Position numbers and translations under genes: made by a program. A stretch of DNA of 47,009 bases from Acidobacteriota bacterium (lineage in GTDB: Bacteria > Acidobacteriota > Blastocatellia > Pyrinomonadales > Pyrinomonadaceae), in contig JAFAZX010000072.1 in the NCBI GenBank assembly GCA_019239425.1, positions 1 through 47,009 of the forward strand. The letters are read 5' to 3'. The notes under the pieces are model-generated. The model worked only from the letters and a program-made list of their open reading frames with translations, made no database searches and was not told the origin of the DNA. Shown here in pieces: positions 16,597-25,191 of this stretch; position 1 is the first letter of the stretch, and every line of letters starts with the position of its first letter.

Positions 16597-17865
16597 ATGC
16601 GGCTGTTCCTGTTCCTGTCGCTCCCGCTTTTGCTCCTGCTCCCCGCGGGCTGGAGTGCGGGCGGCTCGTCCGCGGGCCGGCGCGCGTCTGTCACGGAGTT
16701 CGGGGCCATCGGCGACGGCAAGACGCTCAACACCGAGCGCATACAGTCCGCCATCAACCAGCTCGCGTCGAAGGGCGGCGGCACGCTGGTCGTCCCCAAG
16801 GGCGTCTTCCTGACCGGCGCCATCTTCCTGAAGCGCGGCGTGAACCTCCACCTCGACGAAGGCGCCGTGTTCAAAGGCTCGACCGAACGGAAGGACTACC
16901 CGAAGATGCGCACGCGCATCGAGGGCCATTTCGAGGAGTGGCTGCCGGCGCTCGTCAACGCGGACGACGTCGACCACCTTCGCATCGACGGCTCGGGCAC
17001 GCTCGACGGCAGCGGCGCGCCGTTCTGGGATGACTTCTGGGCCAGGCGCAAAGAGAACCCCAAGACCACGAACCTTGACGTGGAGCGCCCGCGCCTCGTG
17101 CTGATTCAGAACTCCGAGGACGTGCGCGTCGGCGGCGTCACGTTCAAGGACTCGGCCTTCTGGAACCTGCACCTCTACCGCTGTAAGAACGTCGTCGTCG
17201 AGAACGTGCGCTTCCAGGTGCCCGACGGCGTCCGCTGCCCGAGCACCGACGGCACGGACATCGACAGTTGCCAGAACGTCACCATCCGCGGCTGCACCTA
17301 CCGCGTGGACGACGACTGCATCGCCTTGAAGGGCTCGAAAGGCCCGCTCGCGATGGGCGACAAGGACAGCCCGCCCGTCGAGCACATCCGCGTCGAGAAC
17401 TGCACCTTCGAGCGCGGCCACGGCGTGGTGACGCTCGGCAGCGAGGCGACCGTCGTGCGCGACGTGTCGGTGCAGAACATCAAGGTCGTCGGCCCGATCA
17501 ACCTCGTGCGCCTGAAGCTGCGCCCCGACACGCCGCAGCGTTATGAAGACATCCGCTACCGCGGCGTCACGCTCGACAGCGAGGCGGGCACGATTATGGC
17601 GGTGCTGCCGTGGACGCAGTTCTTCGACCTGAAGGGCCAGCCGCCGCCGAAGTCGGTCGTGCGCAACGTGACGCTCTCGAACGTCAGGGGCCGCTACGGC
17701 TCGTTCGGCACGCTCCAGGGCAACCCCGGCCAGACCGAGATCGGCGACGTCACGCTCGAAGACATCGACGTACGGCTCAGGGACGAGACGCTCAAGGCTG
17801 TGGACGTGAAGAACCTCAAGGTCTCGAAAGTGACCGTCAACGGGAAGCCGTTCCCCGCGCTATAA
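16597..17865 (+). CDS. GH28 polygalacturonase-like pectinase
   Basis: A 422-residue secreted glycoside hydrolase with a signal peptide (1-21). It opens with FGAIGDGKTLNTERIQSAI, typical of the pectin-lyase-fold superfamily. The GH28 catalytic set is complete: TDGTD (Asp218, Asp221), DDD (238-240), GHG (274-276, His275) and RLK (305-307). It should cut alpha-1,4-galacturonan or rhamnogalacturonan by inversion outside the cytoplasm. The ATG at 16597 has an AGGAG site. It follows the MOSC gene by 16 bases, so the two may be co-transcribed without an obvious functional link. Confidence 0.92.
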   Translation: MRLFLFLSLPLLLLLPAGWSAGGSSAGRRASVTEFGAIGDGKTLNTERIQSAINQLASKGGGTLVVPKGVFLTGAIFLKRGVNLHLDEGAVFKGSTERKDYPKMRTRIEGHFEEWLPALVNADDVDHLRIDGSGTLDGSGAPFWDDFWARRKENPKTTNLDVERPRLVLIQNSEDVRVGGVTFKDSAFWNLHLYRCKNVVVENVRFQVPDGVRCPSTDGTDIDSCQNVTIRGCTYRVDDDCIALKGSKGPLAMGDKDSPPVEHIRVENCTFERGHGVVTLGSEATVVRDVSVQNIKVVGPINLVRLKLRPDTPQRYEDIRYRGVTLDSEAGTIMAVLPWTQFFDLKGQPPPKSVVRNVTLSNVRGRYGSFGTLQGNPGQTEIGDVTLEDIDVRLRDETLKAVDVKNLKVSKVTVNGKPFPAL

Positions 17866-17866
17866 A

Positions 17867-17957
17867 GGTCAGAACCACCCGCGGTAGCGGGTGGCCCTTG
17901 GCTAAACGCAAGGGCCGTGTCGCAGAGGGCCGCCCGCTACCGCAGGCGGTTCTGACC
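17867..17957. repeat. GGTCAGAACC-type palindromic element between convergent genes
   Basis: Arms of 32 bases (17867-17898 and 17926-17957) match at 29 of 32, and the three differences still allow G-U pairing in one strand. An inner GCCCTTG/CAAGGGC hairpin lies in the loop. It fills the gap between the convergent GH28 and cyclase genes, starting 2 bases after one stop and ending 9 before the other, so it may stop transcription in both directions. Confidence 0.9.
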
Positions 17958-17966
17958 CGGTTGCCG

Positions 17967-19319
17967 TCAAGCAACCTTATAGATTCTCGTCGGCGCCTCG
18001 CGCCCTTTGACGGGGACGTGGCCCATCGGGGTCGCGCCCTCGGGCACCTCGCCGCGCGCCTCGTTCCAGACGGCCTCCGAGACGAGGAGCTGCGAGCCGA
18101 TCTGCTTGTTCAACTGCTCGATGCGCGCGGCGAGGTTGACCACGTCGCCGATGACCGTGTACTCCTGCCGGAGCGTCGACCCGATGCTCCCCGTCACGGC
18201 CTCGCCCGCGTGCAGGCCGATGCCGACGCGCGTCGGCAGGACGTTGCCCCGCGCGACCTCTTCCTCCACGCGCGCCAGTATCTCGCGCGCCGCGCCCACC
18301 GCGTTCGCCGAGTCGCGCCCCTCGGAGAACGGCGCGCCGAAGACGGCCATGAAGCCGTCGCCGAGGAACTTGTTGATGATGCCGTGGTGCCGGTTCACGA
18401 TCTCGATCATGAACCCGAACAGCGACTCGAGGTACTCCACGACCTCCTCGGGGTGCCTGCGCTCGGCGAACGAGGTGAAGTCGCGTATGTCGAGGAACAT
18501 CACGCAGACGTTCCGCTTCTCGCTCCTGAGGCCCGCGCCGCGCTCCAGGAGCTTGTCGACGACGGCCGGCGAGACGTGCCGCCCGAAGGTGTCGACCACA
18601 CGCTCGCGCTCCCCGGCGAGCCGGAACGAGTCGAGCATGCGCCGCCTGATCTGCAACCCGACCAGCCCCGTCACGACGCCGAGCGCGAGCAGCGCCACCC
18701 CCTTCAACACGTGGACGGGCGCGCTCATCAGCAGGGGGTTCATCTCCTGTCCGCCGCGGCCGGCGAAGACTAAGGCGACGAGCGTGTACTCGAACGCCGC
18801 CACGGCCCCCGTGAAGACCGACAGGCGGAAGTTCAGGCGCAGCGCCGAGAGCGCGATGAAGAGCGGGTAGATGAAGACCGGCGGCATCGAGAGCGCGGCG
18901 ACCGGGTCGATGTAGGCGGCCGCCACCAGCAGCTCGACCGTCGGGCAGCTCGTCTCGACGAGCGCCGAGAAGTAACGGTAGAGGGGCGGAATCCTCCTGC
19001 CGCTTTTGATGAAGTGGCTCAGCCGGACGCGCTCCGCGACGAGGTACGCGACGAGCACGAGCAGGACGCCGACGCGCCACTGGACGAAGGAGCGCGCGCC
19101 GCCGTGGAAGGCGCGCGCGATGTCGCCCGAGATGAAGGCCGGCGAGATGACCGAGAGCGACAGCCCCGCCCCGATGACGATGATGAGGACGAGCACGCGC
19201 AGGCGCTCGGCGCCCAAAGCCTCGCGCTCGAACTCGGCCTCAAGGAAGGACTCGGCCTCGGCGCGCCTCCGGCGGGCACGCCAGCCCAGTCTGCGTAATT
19301 GTATCGCCACTGTCGCCAT
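17967..19319 (-). CDS. Membrane class III adenylate cyclase
   Basis: A 450-residue protein. The N-terminal half (about 40-225) holds about six hydrophobic segments; the C-terminal half is a class III cyclase domain. Metal-binding Asp277 (FLDIRD) and Asp321 (NKFLGDG) are present, as are the adenine-side Lys317 and the transition-state residues Asn395 and Arg399 in IGDVVNLAARIE, so it looks active and ATP-specific. It should make cAMP in answer to an unknown membrane signal. No HAMP or known sensor domain can be named between the helices and the catalytic part. Start is the ATG at 19319, with only a weak ribosome-binding site. Confidence 0.92.
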   Translation of the reverse strand: MATVAIQLRRLGWRARRRRAEAESFLEAEFEREALGAERLRVLVLIIVIGAGLSLSVISPAFISGDIARAFHGGARSFVQWRVGVLLVLVAYLVAERVRLSHFIKSGRRIPPLYRYFSALVETSCPTVELLVAAAYIDPVAALSMPPVFIYPLFIALSALRLNFRLSVFTGAVAAFEYTLVALVFAGRGGQEMNPLLMSAPVHVLKGVALLALGVVTGLVGLQIRRRMLDSFRLAGERERVVDTFGRHVSPAVVDKLLERGAGLRSEKRNVCVMFLDIRDFTSFAERRHPEEVVEYLESLFGFMIEIVNRHHGIINKFLGDGFMAVFGAPFSEGRDSANAVGAAREILARVEEEVARGNVLPTRVGIGLHAGEAVTGSIGSTLRQEYTVIGDVVNLAARIEQLNKQIGSQLLVSEAVWNEARGEVPEGATPMGHVPVKGREAPTRIYKVA

Positions 19320-19641
19320 CTGATTTCGGCCCTTCGTCGGTCAGGCTTGGGGCGCGGGCACGCGCGCCGAGGGCAATCGAAGCAAGCGCGGGGCCGTACC
19401 GTCGCCGCGGCTCGGTGCCATGCTTAAGCGCTGGCGGTAAGAGGGGTAGACGGCGCGGCGCGGGCGTGGGGCGCACGGGGCCGCGCCGCGTCTCGATGCC
19501 GTATTTGGCTTTGGGAACCAAATGCCGCTTCGGACACGCGGTTGAACCGCGGGAGGCTTTTCGACTATTCTGCGCCGCGAATCATCCGGCCCGGCTCAAG
19601 CGGTTTCCTCGAATCAAGATAATGTCCTGAAGGAGTCCCTG
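19320..19641. other. Intergenic region between divergent genes, no gene seen
   Basis: This 322-base gap lies upstream of both the cyclase and the NTF2-like gene. It holds a small inverted repeat ATTTGG/CCAAAT (19503-19508 and 19518-19523) and a GATAAT (19618-19623) that could be a -10 for the rightward gene; no matching -35 is evident. Reading frames across it are short and lack ribosome-binding sites. I see no RNA gene. Confidence 0.5.
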
Positions 19642-20094
19642 ATGAAACGACCCGTCATTACTTTGACGCTGGTGGCGCTGGCCTTCACCTTCGCTTCGGG
19701 TCAGGCGAAGCGCGGCGGCTCGGCCGAGGCGGAGATCGTCGCGCTCGAACAGAGGGCGTTCGAAGCGTGGAAGCACAAAGACAGGCAGTTCTTCGCGGAG
19801 CACATGGCCGAAGACGGCCAGTACATAGACCAGGACGGGGTGGGCGGGAAGGCTCAGTACGTGCGGGCCATCATTGACAACGACTGCGCGATCAAGGCTT
19901 ACGCCCTGGACAAGACTAAGGTCACGATGCTGAACAGCGGGGCCGCCCTGTTGACGTACCGGTACACATACGACATTGTCTGCGGGGGCAAGCCGGAGTC
20001 GGGCACGCTGTGGTCGTCCACGGCTTACGTCAGGCGCGGCGGCCGGTGGCTCATCGCGTTTCACCAGGAGATACCCGCCGCCCCGGCGAAATAA
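19642..20094 (+). CDS. Secreted NTF2-like (DUF4440/SnoaL-type) protein
   Basis: A 150-residue protein with a signal peptide (1-20) and one NTF2-like cone fold: EIVALEQRAFEAWKHKDRQFFAEHM, then a D-G region, and WSSTAYVRRGGRWLIAFHQE at the end, the usual DUF4440 signature. Such proteins bind small ligands or act as minor enzymes; no activity can be assigned. An AAGGAG site precedes the ATG at 19642. It is the first of four genes on this strand. Confidence 0.9.
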   Translation: MKRPVITLTLVALAFTFASGQAKRGGSAEAEIVALEQRAFEAWKHKDRQFFAEHMAEDGQYIDQDGVGGKAQYVRAIIDNDCAIKAYALDKTKVTMLNSGAALLTYRYTYDIVCGGKPESGTLWSSTAYVRRGGRWLIAFHQEIPAAPAK

Positions 20095-20101
20095 GATACG
20101 G

Positions 20102-20311
20102 ATGACGCTCAAAGACAGAAGAGAGAAGCGCGACCTGCACGCCCTCGACCCGGACGGCATGGTCGTCTGCAACCCGCGAGACAGAGAGGCCGCGCACCGG
20201 GCCGAGGTGGAGGGGATCGCGACCGCCGACCGCGGCGCGGTCACGTGCCGGAAGTGCCTCTCCCTGCTCCACGGGCGCGACGCGCGGCGTGAGGCCCGCC
20301 GACCGACATAA
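20102..20311 (+). CDS. Small protein with possible zinc site (His-Cys-Cys-Cys)
   Basis: A 69-residue basic protein. His13 (in HALDPDG), Cys23 (VVCNP), Cys49 and Cys52 (VTCRKCL) are spaced as a possible zinc ribbon. Similar short proteins with an HAL..G..LC and VTCxxCL pattern occur widely in bacteria and phages, from memory. It starts 7 bases after the previous stop and ends 2 bases before the next start, so translation is probably coupled. It has no own ribosome-binding site. Function unknown. Confidence 0.65.
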   Translation: MTLKDRREKRDLHALDPDGMVVCNPRDREAAHRAEVEGIATADRGAVTCRKCLSLLHGRDARREARRPT

Positions 20312-20313
20312 GG

Positions 20314-20655
20314 ATGAACTCGCTCTGGAAAATGTGGGTGGACGCACGGACTGAGGAGAAGGCTCTGAAGTTGTGCGAACGGGTGCTCGAGCGGATGGGG
20401 CGGGACGCCTCGGACAAAAGGGCCGAGCCTTACCCGAAGACGGGCGGCTTCGTCGTGAGCTTCGCCGTCGGCCTCGAGCACGCCGAGTGGAACGACGCCG
20501 TCGTCGAGGTCATAGCCCTGGGGCAGCGGGTCGCCCACGGCTGGGCGTTGAGCGGCTCGATAGAAGACGACCCCGACGGCTGGTCGAACCGAACGAGCGT
20601 CGCGGGGGTCGAGTCCATCCAATGGACTCTCGTCGGGGCCGGCGCGGTTGCGTGA
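20314..20655 (+). CDS. Hypothetical protein, 113 aa
   Basis: A soluble alpha/beta protein of no family I know. It is neither hydrophobic nor repetitive and has no signal peptide. The first half is helical (EEKALKLCERVLERMG), then a strand (GGFVVSFAVG) and a Trp-rich part (EWNDAVVEVI, HGWALSGSIEDDPDGW, SIQWTLVG). The composition is like small immunity or adaptor proteins, but no toxin lies beside it. It starts at the ATG at 20314, coupled to the zinc-site protein. Confidence 0.7.
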   Translation: MNSLWKMWVDARTEEKALKLCERVLERMGRDASDKRAEPYPKTGGFVVSFAVGLEHAEWNDAVVEVIALGQRVAHGWALSGSIEDDPDGWSNRTSVAGVESIQWTLVGAGAVA

Positions 20656-20720
20656 AGTTTTAAGTCGCGGGTGAAGGAGTGGCCTTCGAAACAAAGTGCG
20701 TTCGGCGGCGTGTAAGCGGC

Positions 20721-21293
20721 ATGGCGCGTCCTCTTAAAACAGCGGCCCGTAGATTCCGGCGACTGCTCCTCCCGCTCTTATTCGTCCTGATTGCCGCCTC
20801 GGTCTTCCCCACGGCCTGGAGGGCGGCGGAGCGCAGCAACACACGCGAAGTCGAGGCGTCCGCGCCCGAGTGGCTCCCGGTGCTCGTGTTCGCCGGCGAA
20901 GAGGTCGAGCTGCTCTGGCCCGACGAACTCGCCCTTTATAAGCGTGCACACCCCGAATACTCTTTCCGCGCGCCGGAGGGGCGGGACGAGGAGTTGAACA
21001 GGAGACTCGTCGCCTCTTACAGAAAGAGGCGGCGGGGCGCGGACGCCTTCCCGAAGTTCGAGGTGAAGCGCCTCACGCCGGAGAGACAACTCTTTGAATT
21101 AGGACTTCACGGCGACGGCGAGCTGGTCGTCTGGTACGAGGCGACGGACAAGGAGACGTTTCCCGTCCGGTACACGTCGATGGGGCCTTTGTCCCCCGTC
21201 ACCCCTCTCTTCTGGAGCGGCCTGGTGAGCGCCGTGGCCTGCGGCGTGTGCTACGGCTTGTGGCGAATCTACAGGGACGCGAAGCGGTCGTAA
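20721..21293 (+). CDS. Hypothetical two-helix membrane protein
   Basis: A 190-residue protein with a basic N-terminus, a first hydrophobic helix (about 14-31) and a second near the C-terminus (LFWSGLVSAVACGVCYGLW), leaving a charged central domain of about 120 residues between them. With two helices both ends would be cytoplasmic and the central domain periplasmic. No known family is recognised. The ATG at 20721 is chosen; a GTG at 20679 would add 14 residues, but the AAGGAG there overlaps that codon. It is the last of the small-gene group. Confidence 0.7.
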   Translation: MARPLKTAARRFRRLLLPLLFVLIAASVFPTAWRAAERSNTREVEASAPEWLPVLVFAGEEVELLWPDELALYKRAHPEYSFRAPEGRDEELNRRLVASYRKRRRGADAFPKFEVKRLTPERQLFELGLHGDGELVVWYEATDKETFPVRYTSMGPLSPVTPLFWSGLVSAVACGVCYGLWRIYRDAKRS

Positions 21294-21369
21294 GGTGGCT
21301 TGAGAACTCTTAATAACTTTTGAGCCGCTTCATACAAACTCGCCGCGCCCACGGCCGTATCAACACTTC

Positions 21370-22443
21370 ATGAGCAGACCTTTGGCGGGCAGAAACATTC
21401 GTGCGCTCTACGCCGAGTCGGAGCACGAGGAGGTGGCGCTCTGGGCCGACCCTTCGAGCGGCTACAGAGGGATCATCGCCGTCCACAGCACCGCGCTCGG
21501 CCCGGCCGTCGGCGGCACGCGCTTCTGGAACTACGCGAGCGACGAGGAGGCGAGCCTCGACGCGCTCCGCCTCTCGCGCGGGATGACCTACAAGAGCGCG
21601 CTCGCGGGCCTCCCCTTCGGCGGCGGCAAGGCCGTCATCATCGGCGACAACCGGACGCCGCACCGCGAGCAGCTCTTCCGCGCGCACGGCCGCTTCGTCG
21701 AATCCTTCGGCGGGTGCTACGTCACCGCCGAGGACGTGGGCACGACGCCGGCCGACATGGAGTACGTGAGGATGGAGACGAGTTACGTGGCCGGACTCGC
21801 GGGCGGCTCCGGCAACCCCTCGCCCGTGACCGCCCACGGCGTCTTCCGCGCAATGCAGGCGGCCGCCAAGCATCGCTGGGGAAACGACGACCTGAAGGGC
21901 GTCCGCGTCGCCGTCCAGGGCTGCGGCAGCACCGGCTACCACCTCGCCAAAGAGCTTCACGAACGCGGCGCCAAACTCACCGTCGCCGACGTGGACGCCG
22001 CCCGCGCCGAGCGCGCCGCACACGAGTTCGGCGCCACGGTCGTCGCGCCCGAAGAGATTGTCGAAGTCGAGGCGGACATCTACGCCCCCTGCGCGCTCGG
22101 CGGCGTCATCAACGACCGCGCGCTCGCGCGCCTGAAGGCGGAAGTCGTCGTCGGCTCCGCCAACAACCAGCTCGGCGAAGAGCGACACGGCGACGCGCTG
22201 GAGGAGCTGGGCGTCACCTACGTGCCCGACTACCTCGCCAACGCGGGCGGCATCATCAACGGCTGCCGTGAACTGCTCGGCTGGGGCGTGGCGGAAACGC
22301 TGGAGAAGGTTCGGGCGATTTACGACACGACGCTCCTCGTCCTCGCGCTCGCCAAAACGGAAGGCGTCGCCGCGCACAGGATGGCCGACCGCCTGGCCGA
22401 GTCGCGACTCGCCGCGGCCGCCGGGGCGAAATCAGATAACTGA
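21370..22443 (+). CDS. ldh: Leucine/Glu/Phe/Val dehydrogenase family
   Basis: A 357-residue NAD-dependent amino-acid dehydrogenase of leucine-dehydrogenase type. The two catalytic lysines are Lys75 (GMTYKSA) and Lys87 (LPFGGGKAVI); the Rossmann motif is GCGSTG (about 200), and PDYLANAGG follows in the last third. It deaminates branched-chain amino acids reversibly to 2-oxo acids. The length fits the family. It overlaps the convergent MocR gene by 12 bases at the 3' ends. The substrate could be valine, leucine or phenylalanine. Confidence 0.92.
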   Translation: MSRPLAGRNIRALYAESEHEEVALWADPSSGYRGIIAVHSTALGPAVGGTRFWNYASDEEASLDALRLSRGMTYKSALAGLPFGGGKAVIIGDNRTPHREQLFRAHGRFVESFGGCYVTAEDVGTTPADMEYVRMETSYVAGLAGGSGNPSPVTAHGVFRAMQAAAKHRWGNDDLKGVRVAVQGCGSTGYHLAKELHERGAKLTVADVDAARAERAAHEFGATVVAPEEIVEVEADIYAPCALGGVINDRALARLKAEVVVGSANNQLGEERHGDALEELGVTYVPDYLANAGGIINGCRELLGWGVAETLEKVRAIYDTTLLVLALAKTEGVAAHRMADRLAESRLAAAAGAKSDN

Positions 22444-23823
22444 AAGGCTCGGGTCGGGCGTCTTCTGTAAGACCTCGCGGACGACGGCGAGCGCGCCCTC
22501 CAGGCGCTCCCTCGTGCGCGGCGTGCCCAGACAGACGCGCACGGCGTGGGGCGCCTCTTCGCGGCCCGGCACGAACGCCTCCGAAGGCGAGACCAGCACG
22601 CCGCGGCGCTTGAGCTGGGCCGCGAACTCGTTGCTGCGCCACGGCTCGGGCAGGTGCAGCCAGAGGTGGAAGCTCAGAGGGTGCGCGTCGAACTCGAACC
22701 CTTCGAGCGCGCGCGCCGCCAACTCCTGACGCGCCGCCGCCTCCGCGCGCCTCTGCCCGACGAGCCTGTCGGCCGTGCCGTCCTTAATCCACTCGGAGAC
22801 GATCTCGGCCAACAGCGGTGCCGCCATCCAGACCGTCGCGCGCAGAGAGGTCGAGAGCGGCTCGACCATCCTCTCGGGCGCCGCGAGGTAGCCGACGCGC
22901 ATCCCGCCCGCCATTGATTTCGAAGTGCTCATGATGAAGTAGCTGTGCTCGGGGGCGAAACTCGAGAGCGGCGCCGGGGGCTTTGGCAGCATGAAGCTGT
23001 GCACGTCGTCCTCGACGATTGAGACCTCGTGCGCGGCGGCGACGGCCGCCACCTCGCGCCGGCGCTGCTCCGACATTAAGGTGCCGAGGGGGTTCTGCAC
23101 GGTCGGAATCGTGTAGAGCACGCGCGCCGCGCTCCTCCGGCAAGCCTCTTCGAAGGCTTCGGGCACGATGCCCTCTGCGTCCATCGGCAGCCCCTGCAGC
23201 CTGAGGTTGAGGAGGTTGGCGAGGTTCTTCATCCCCGAGTACGTGAGGCTCTCCGTGAAGACCGTGTCGCCCGGCCTGCACAGCGTCGCGAAGACGACCG
23301 TCATCGCGTGCAGCGCGCCGTTGCAGACCAGCACCTGCTCCGGCCGCACCTTCAGACCCGAGCGCGCGACCCACTCCGCCCCGGCCACTCTATGACGTTC
23401 GGCGCCCGCGGCCGGAGGCCCGTAGGTCAGCAGAGACGCAAGGCCGCGGCGCGACGAGAGGTCTTTGAGCGTCCCCGCCAGAGATTGGCCGAGCAGGTCG
23501 CCCGCGGACGGCGGCGGGTTGTTGGAACTCAGGTCAACCAGCGCCTCGTCTTCGGCCGCGCTCAGATCGAAATCTAGAAGGTCGCCCTTCACGAAAGTCC
23601 CGCGCCCGGTCTCGCCGACGAGCAGCCCGCGCCGCGCGGCCTCGGCGTAGGCGCGCGTGATCGTCCCCGTCGTCACGCCGAGCTGGTTTGCGAGCTCGCG
23701 GTGCGTGGGCATCTGGTCGCCCGGCTTCAGACGGCCCTGTTCGATCTCTTCGGCGATGGCCTCGACGATGGCCGCGTAGCGCGGGCCTTCGTGCCGGCTC
23801 AGGTCAGGAATCCACATTGTCAT
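22432..23823 (-). CDS. MocR/GabR-type regulator (GntR wHTH plus aminotransferase domain)
   Basis: A 463-residue regulator. Residues 10-80 are a GntR winged helix (GDQMPTHRELANQLGVTTGTITRAY), followed by a linker and a fold-type I aminotransferase domain with the PLP lysine in MSTSKSMAGGMRVGY. MocR proteins bind PLP-amino acid adducts and control nearby PLP or amine-utilisation genes. This gene is divergent from an aminotransferase, with a long inverted repeat in the gap, so it probably controls both itself and its neighbour. The start is the ATG at 23823; an ATG at 23817 is also possible. No strong ribosome-binding site is seen. Confidence 0.92.
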   Translation of the reverse strand: MTMWIPDLSRHEGPRYAAIVEAIAEEIEQGRLKPGDQMPTHRELANQLGVTTGTITRAYAEAARRGLLVGETGRGTFVKGDLLDFDLSAAEDEALVDLSSNNPPPSAGDLLGQSLAGTLKDLSSRRGLASLLTYGPPAAGAERHRVAGAEWVARSGLKVRPEQVLVCNGALHAMTVVFATLCRPGDTVFTESLTYSGMKNLANLLNLRLQGLPMDAEGIVPEAFEEACRRSAARVLYTIPTVQNPLGTLMSEQRRREVAAVAAAHEVSIVEDDVHSFMLPKPPAPLSSFAPEHSYFIMSTSKSMAGGMRVGYLAAPERMVEPLSTSLRATVWMAAPLLAEIVSEWIKDGTADRLVGQRRAEAAARQELAARALEGFEFDAHPLSFHLWLHLPEPWRSNEFAAQLKRRGVLVSPSEAFVPGREEAPHAVRVCLGTPRTRERLEGALAVVREVLQKTPDPSLSVI

Positions 23824-23837
23824 GGTTAAGATTTTTA

Positions 23838-23866
23838 TTGACAGCCCGATTGTCCCTGCATACACT
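23838..23866 (+). promoter_or_regulatory. Sigma70-type promoter of the aminotransferase gene
   Basis: TTGACA (23838-23843), a 17-base spacer and TACACT (23861-23866) predict a start near 23873, leaving a leader of about 145 bases that contains the inverted-repeat operator. On the minus strand, TTGACG (23891-23886) and TAGTGT (23868-23863), 17 bases apart, could serve the regulator gene. Confidence 0.7.
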
Positions 23867-23882
23867 AGCTGCAATCTTACGG

Positions 23883-23916
23883 ATTCGTCAAATTGTTTCG
23901 GTACAATCTGACGAAT
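23883..23916. promoter_or_regulatory. Inverted-repeat operator, probable MocR site
   Basis: ATTCGTCAAATTGT, a 6-base spacer and ACAATCTGACGAAT form 14-base arms with one mismatch. It lies about +10 to +43 of the rightward promoter and covers the -35 of the possible leftward one, a placement suited to repression of both. Confidence 0.75.
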
Positions 23917-24018
23917 TACTTGTTGAAGCCGGAAGAGTCGACGGCCGAATGTTGAAGGGGAAGTGTTTTCGTTACGGCTCAATTCGAACGTTCGCACGCC
24001 GAAGAGAGGGCGTCTCAA

Positions 24019-25191
24019 ATGCGGATACCTGTTTTTCTGCTGGACGAGTGGCTCAACCAATACCACTTCTCTCCCAACCCGCCCGAATTCGATCTCGCTT
24101 CGAGCACCGGGCCGCACTGGACGACCCGCGAGATGCTCGGCCTGTTGAGCGCGGAGGAGCGTGAGCGGTTCCTCGACACGGAACTGGTCTACGCGGACGC
24201 CGCGGGCGCGGCCGGCCTGCGCGCGGCCATTGCGGAGATGCAGGGCGTCGGCGCCGAAGAGGTGCAAGTCCTCACGGGCGCGGCCGAGGCGCTGCTGATT
24301 CTCTTCCTGCTCGCCGCCGAACCCGGCGCGAACGTCCTCCTGCCCGCGCCGCAATTCCCGCCGACGGCAGTGCTCCCGAGCCTGTTCGGGCTGGAGACAC
24401 GTTTCTACCAACTGCGGCGCGAGGACGGCTTCCGCATCGACCCGGACGAGATTAAAAGACTGGCGGACGACAGGACGAAGATGCTCGTCGTGAACTCGCC
24501 GCACAACCCGACGGGTGCGACTTTGAGCGACGAAGAGCTGCGCGAGCTGCACGACTTCGCCGCGGGGCGCGGCATCCAGTTCGTCTCGGACGAAGTCTAC
24601 CACCCCATCTATCACGGGCGCGAAACGAATACCGCCGCGCGCCTGCCGCACGCGACCGTCGTGGGCAGTTTCTCGAAGTCTCTGTCGGCGAGCGGCCTCC
24701 GCGTCGGCTGGGTCGTCGAGCGCGACCGCCCGCGCCTGCGGCAGTACACAAACGCGCGTCAGTACCTGACGATCTCGAACACGCCGCTCGGCGAGGCGCT
24801 GGCCCTCGTCGCGCTGCGGCATCGCGAAACCATCTTCGCCCGCGCGCAGAAGGTCGCGACGAACAACCTCAACCTCCTCGAACGCTTCTTCGCCGGGCAC
24901 GTGGGACAGCTCGACTGGGTCAGGCCGGGCGGCGGCATGACGGCCTTCCCCTGGCTGCGTGACGGCGGCGACGCGCGCGAGTTCTGCCGCGCGGTGGCGG
25001 AGCGCGGCGTGCTGCTCGTGCCGGGCGACTGTTACGACATGCCCGAGCACTTTCGTCTCGGCTTCGGAGTCGCCGAGAAGGGTTTCGCCGAAGGGCTTGA
25101 AATAATCGCCGGCCACTTGCAGACACGCCGGGGCGTCGCCGCGGGCGTGACGGCGACGGCCGTCTCGACGTCGGGCGCAGCACATGAGTGA
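24019..25191 (+). CDS. Class I/II PLP-dependent aminotransferase
   Basis: A 390-residue fold-type I aminotransferase: NSPHNPTG (159-166), SDEVY (190-194, Asp191 for the PLP ring) and SFSKSLSASGLRVGW with the PLP Lys220. The N-terminus is a short tail that starts straight into LLDEWLNQYHF. It could transaminate an amino acid or amine; similar proteins include capreomycidine-synthase-like enzymes, so another PLP reaction is possible. Start is the ATG at 24019. The stop overlaps the winged-helix regulator gene by 8 bases. Confidence 0.9.
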   Translation: MRIPVFLLDEWLNQYHFSPNPPEFDLASSTGPHWTTREMLGLLSAEERERFLDTELVYADAAGAAGLRAAIAEMQGVGAEEVQVLTGAAEALLILFLLAAEPGANVLLPAPQFPPTAVLPSLFGLETRFYQLRREDGFRIDPDEIKRLADDRTKMLVVNSPHNPTGATLSDEELRELHDFAAGRGIQFVSDEVYHPIYHGRETNTAARLPHATVVGSFSKSLSASGLRVGWVVERDRPRLRQYTNARQYLTISNTPLGEALALVALRHRETIFARAQKVATNNLNLLERFFAGHVGQLDWVRPGGGMTAFPWLRDGGDAREFCRAVAERGVLLVPGDCYDMPEHFRLGFGVAEKGFAEGLEIIAGHLQTRRGVAAGVTATAVSTSGAAHE

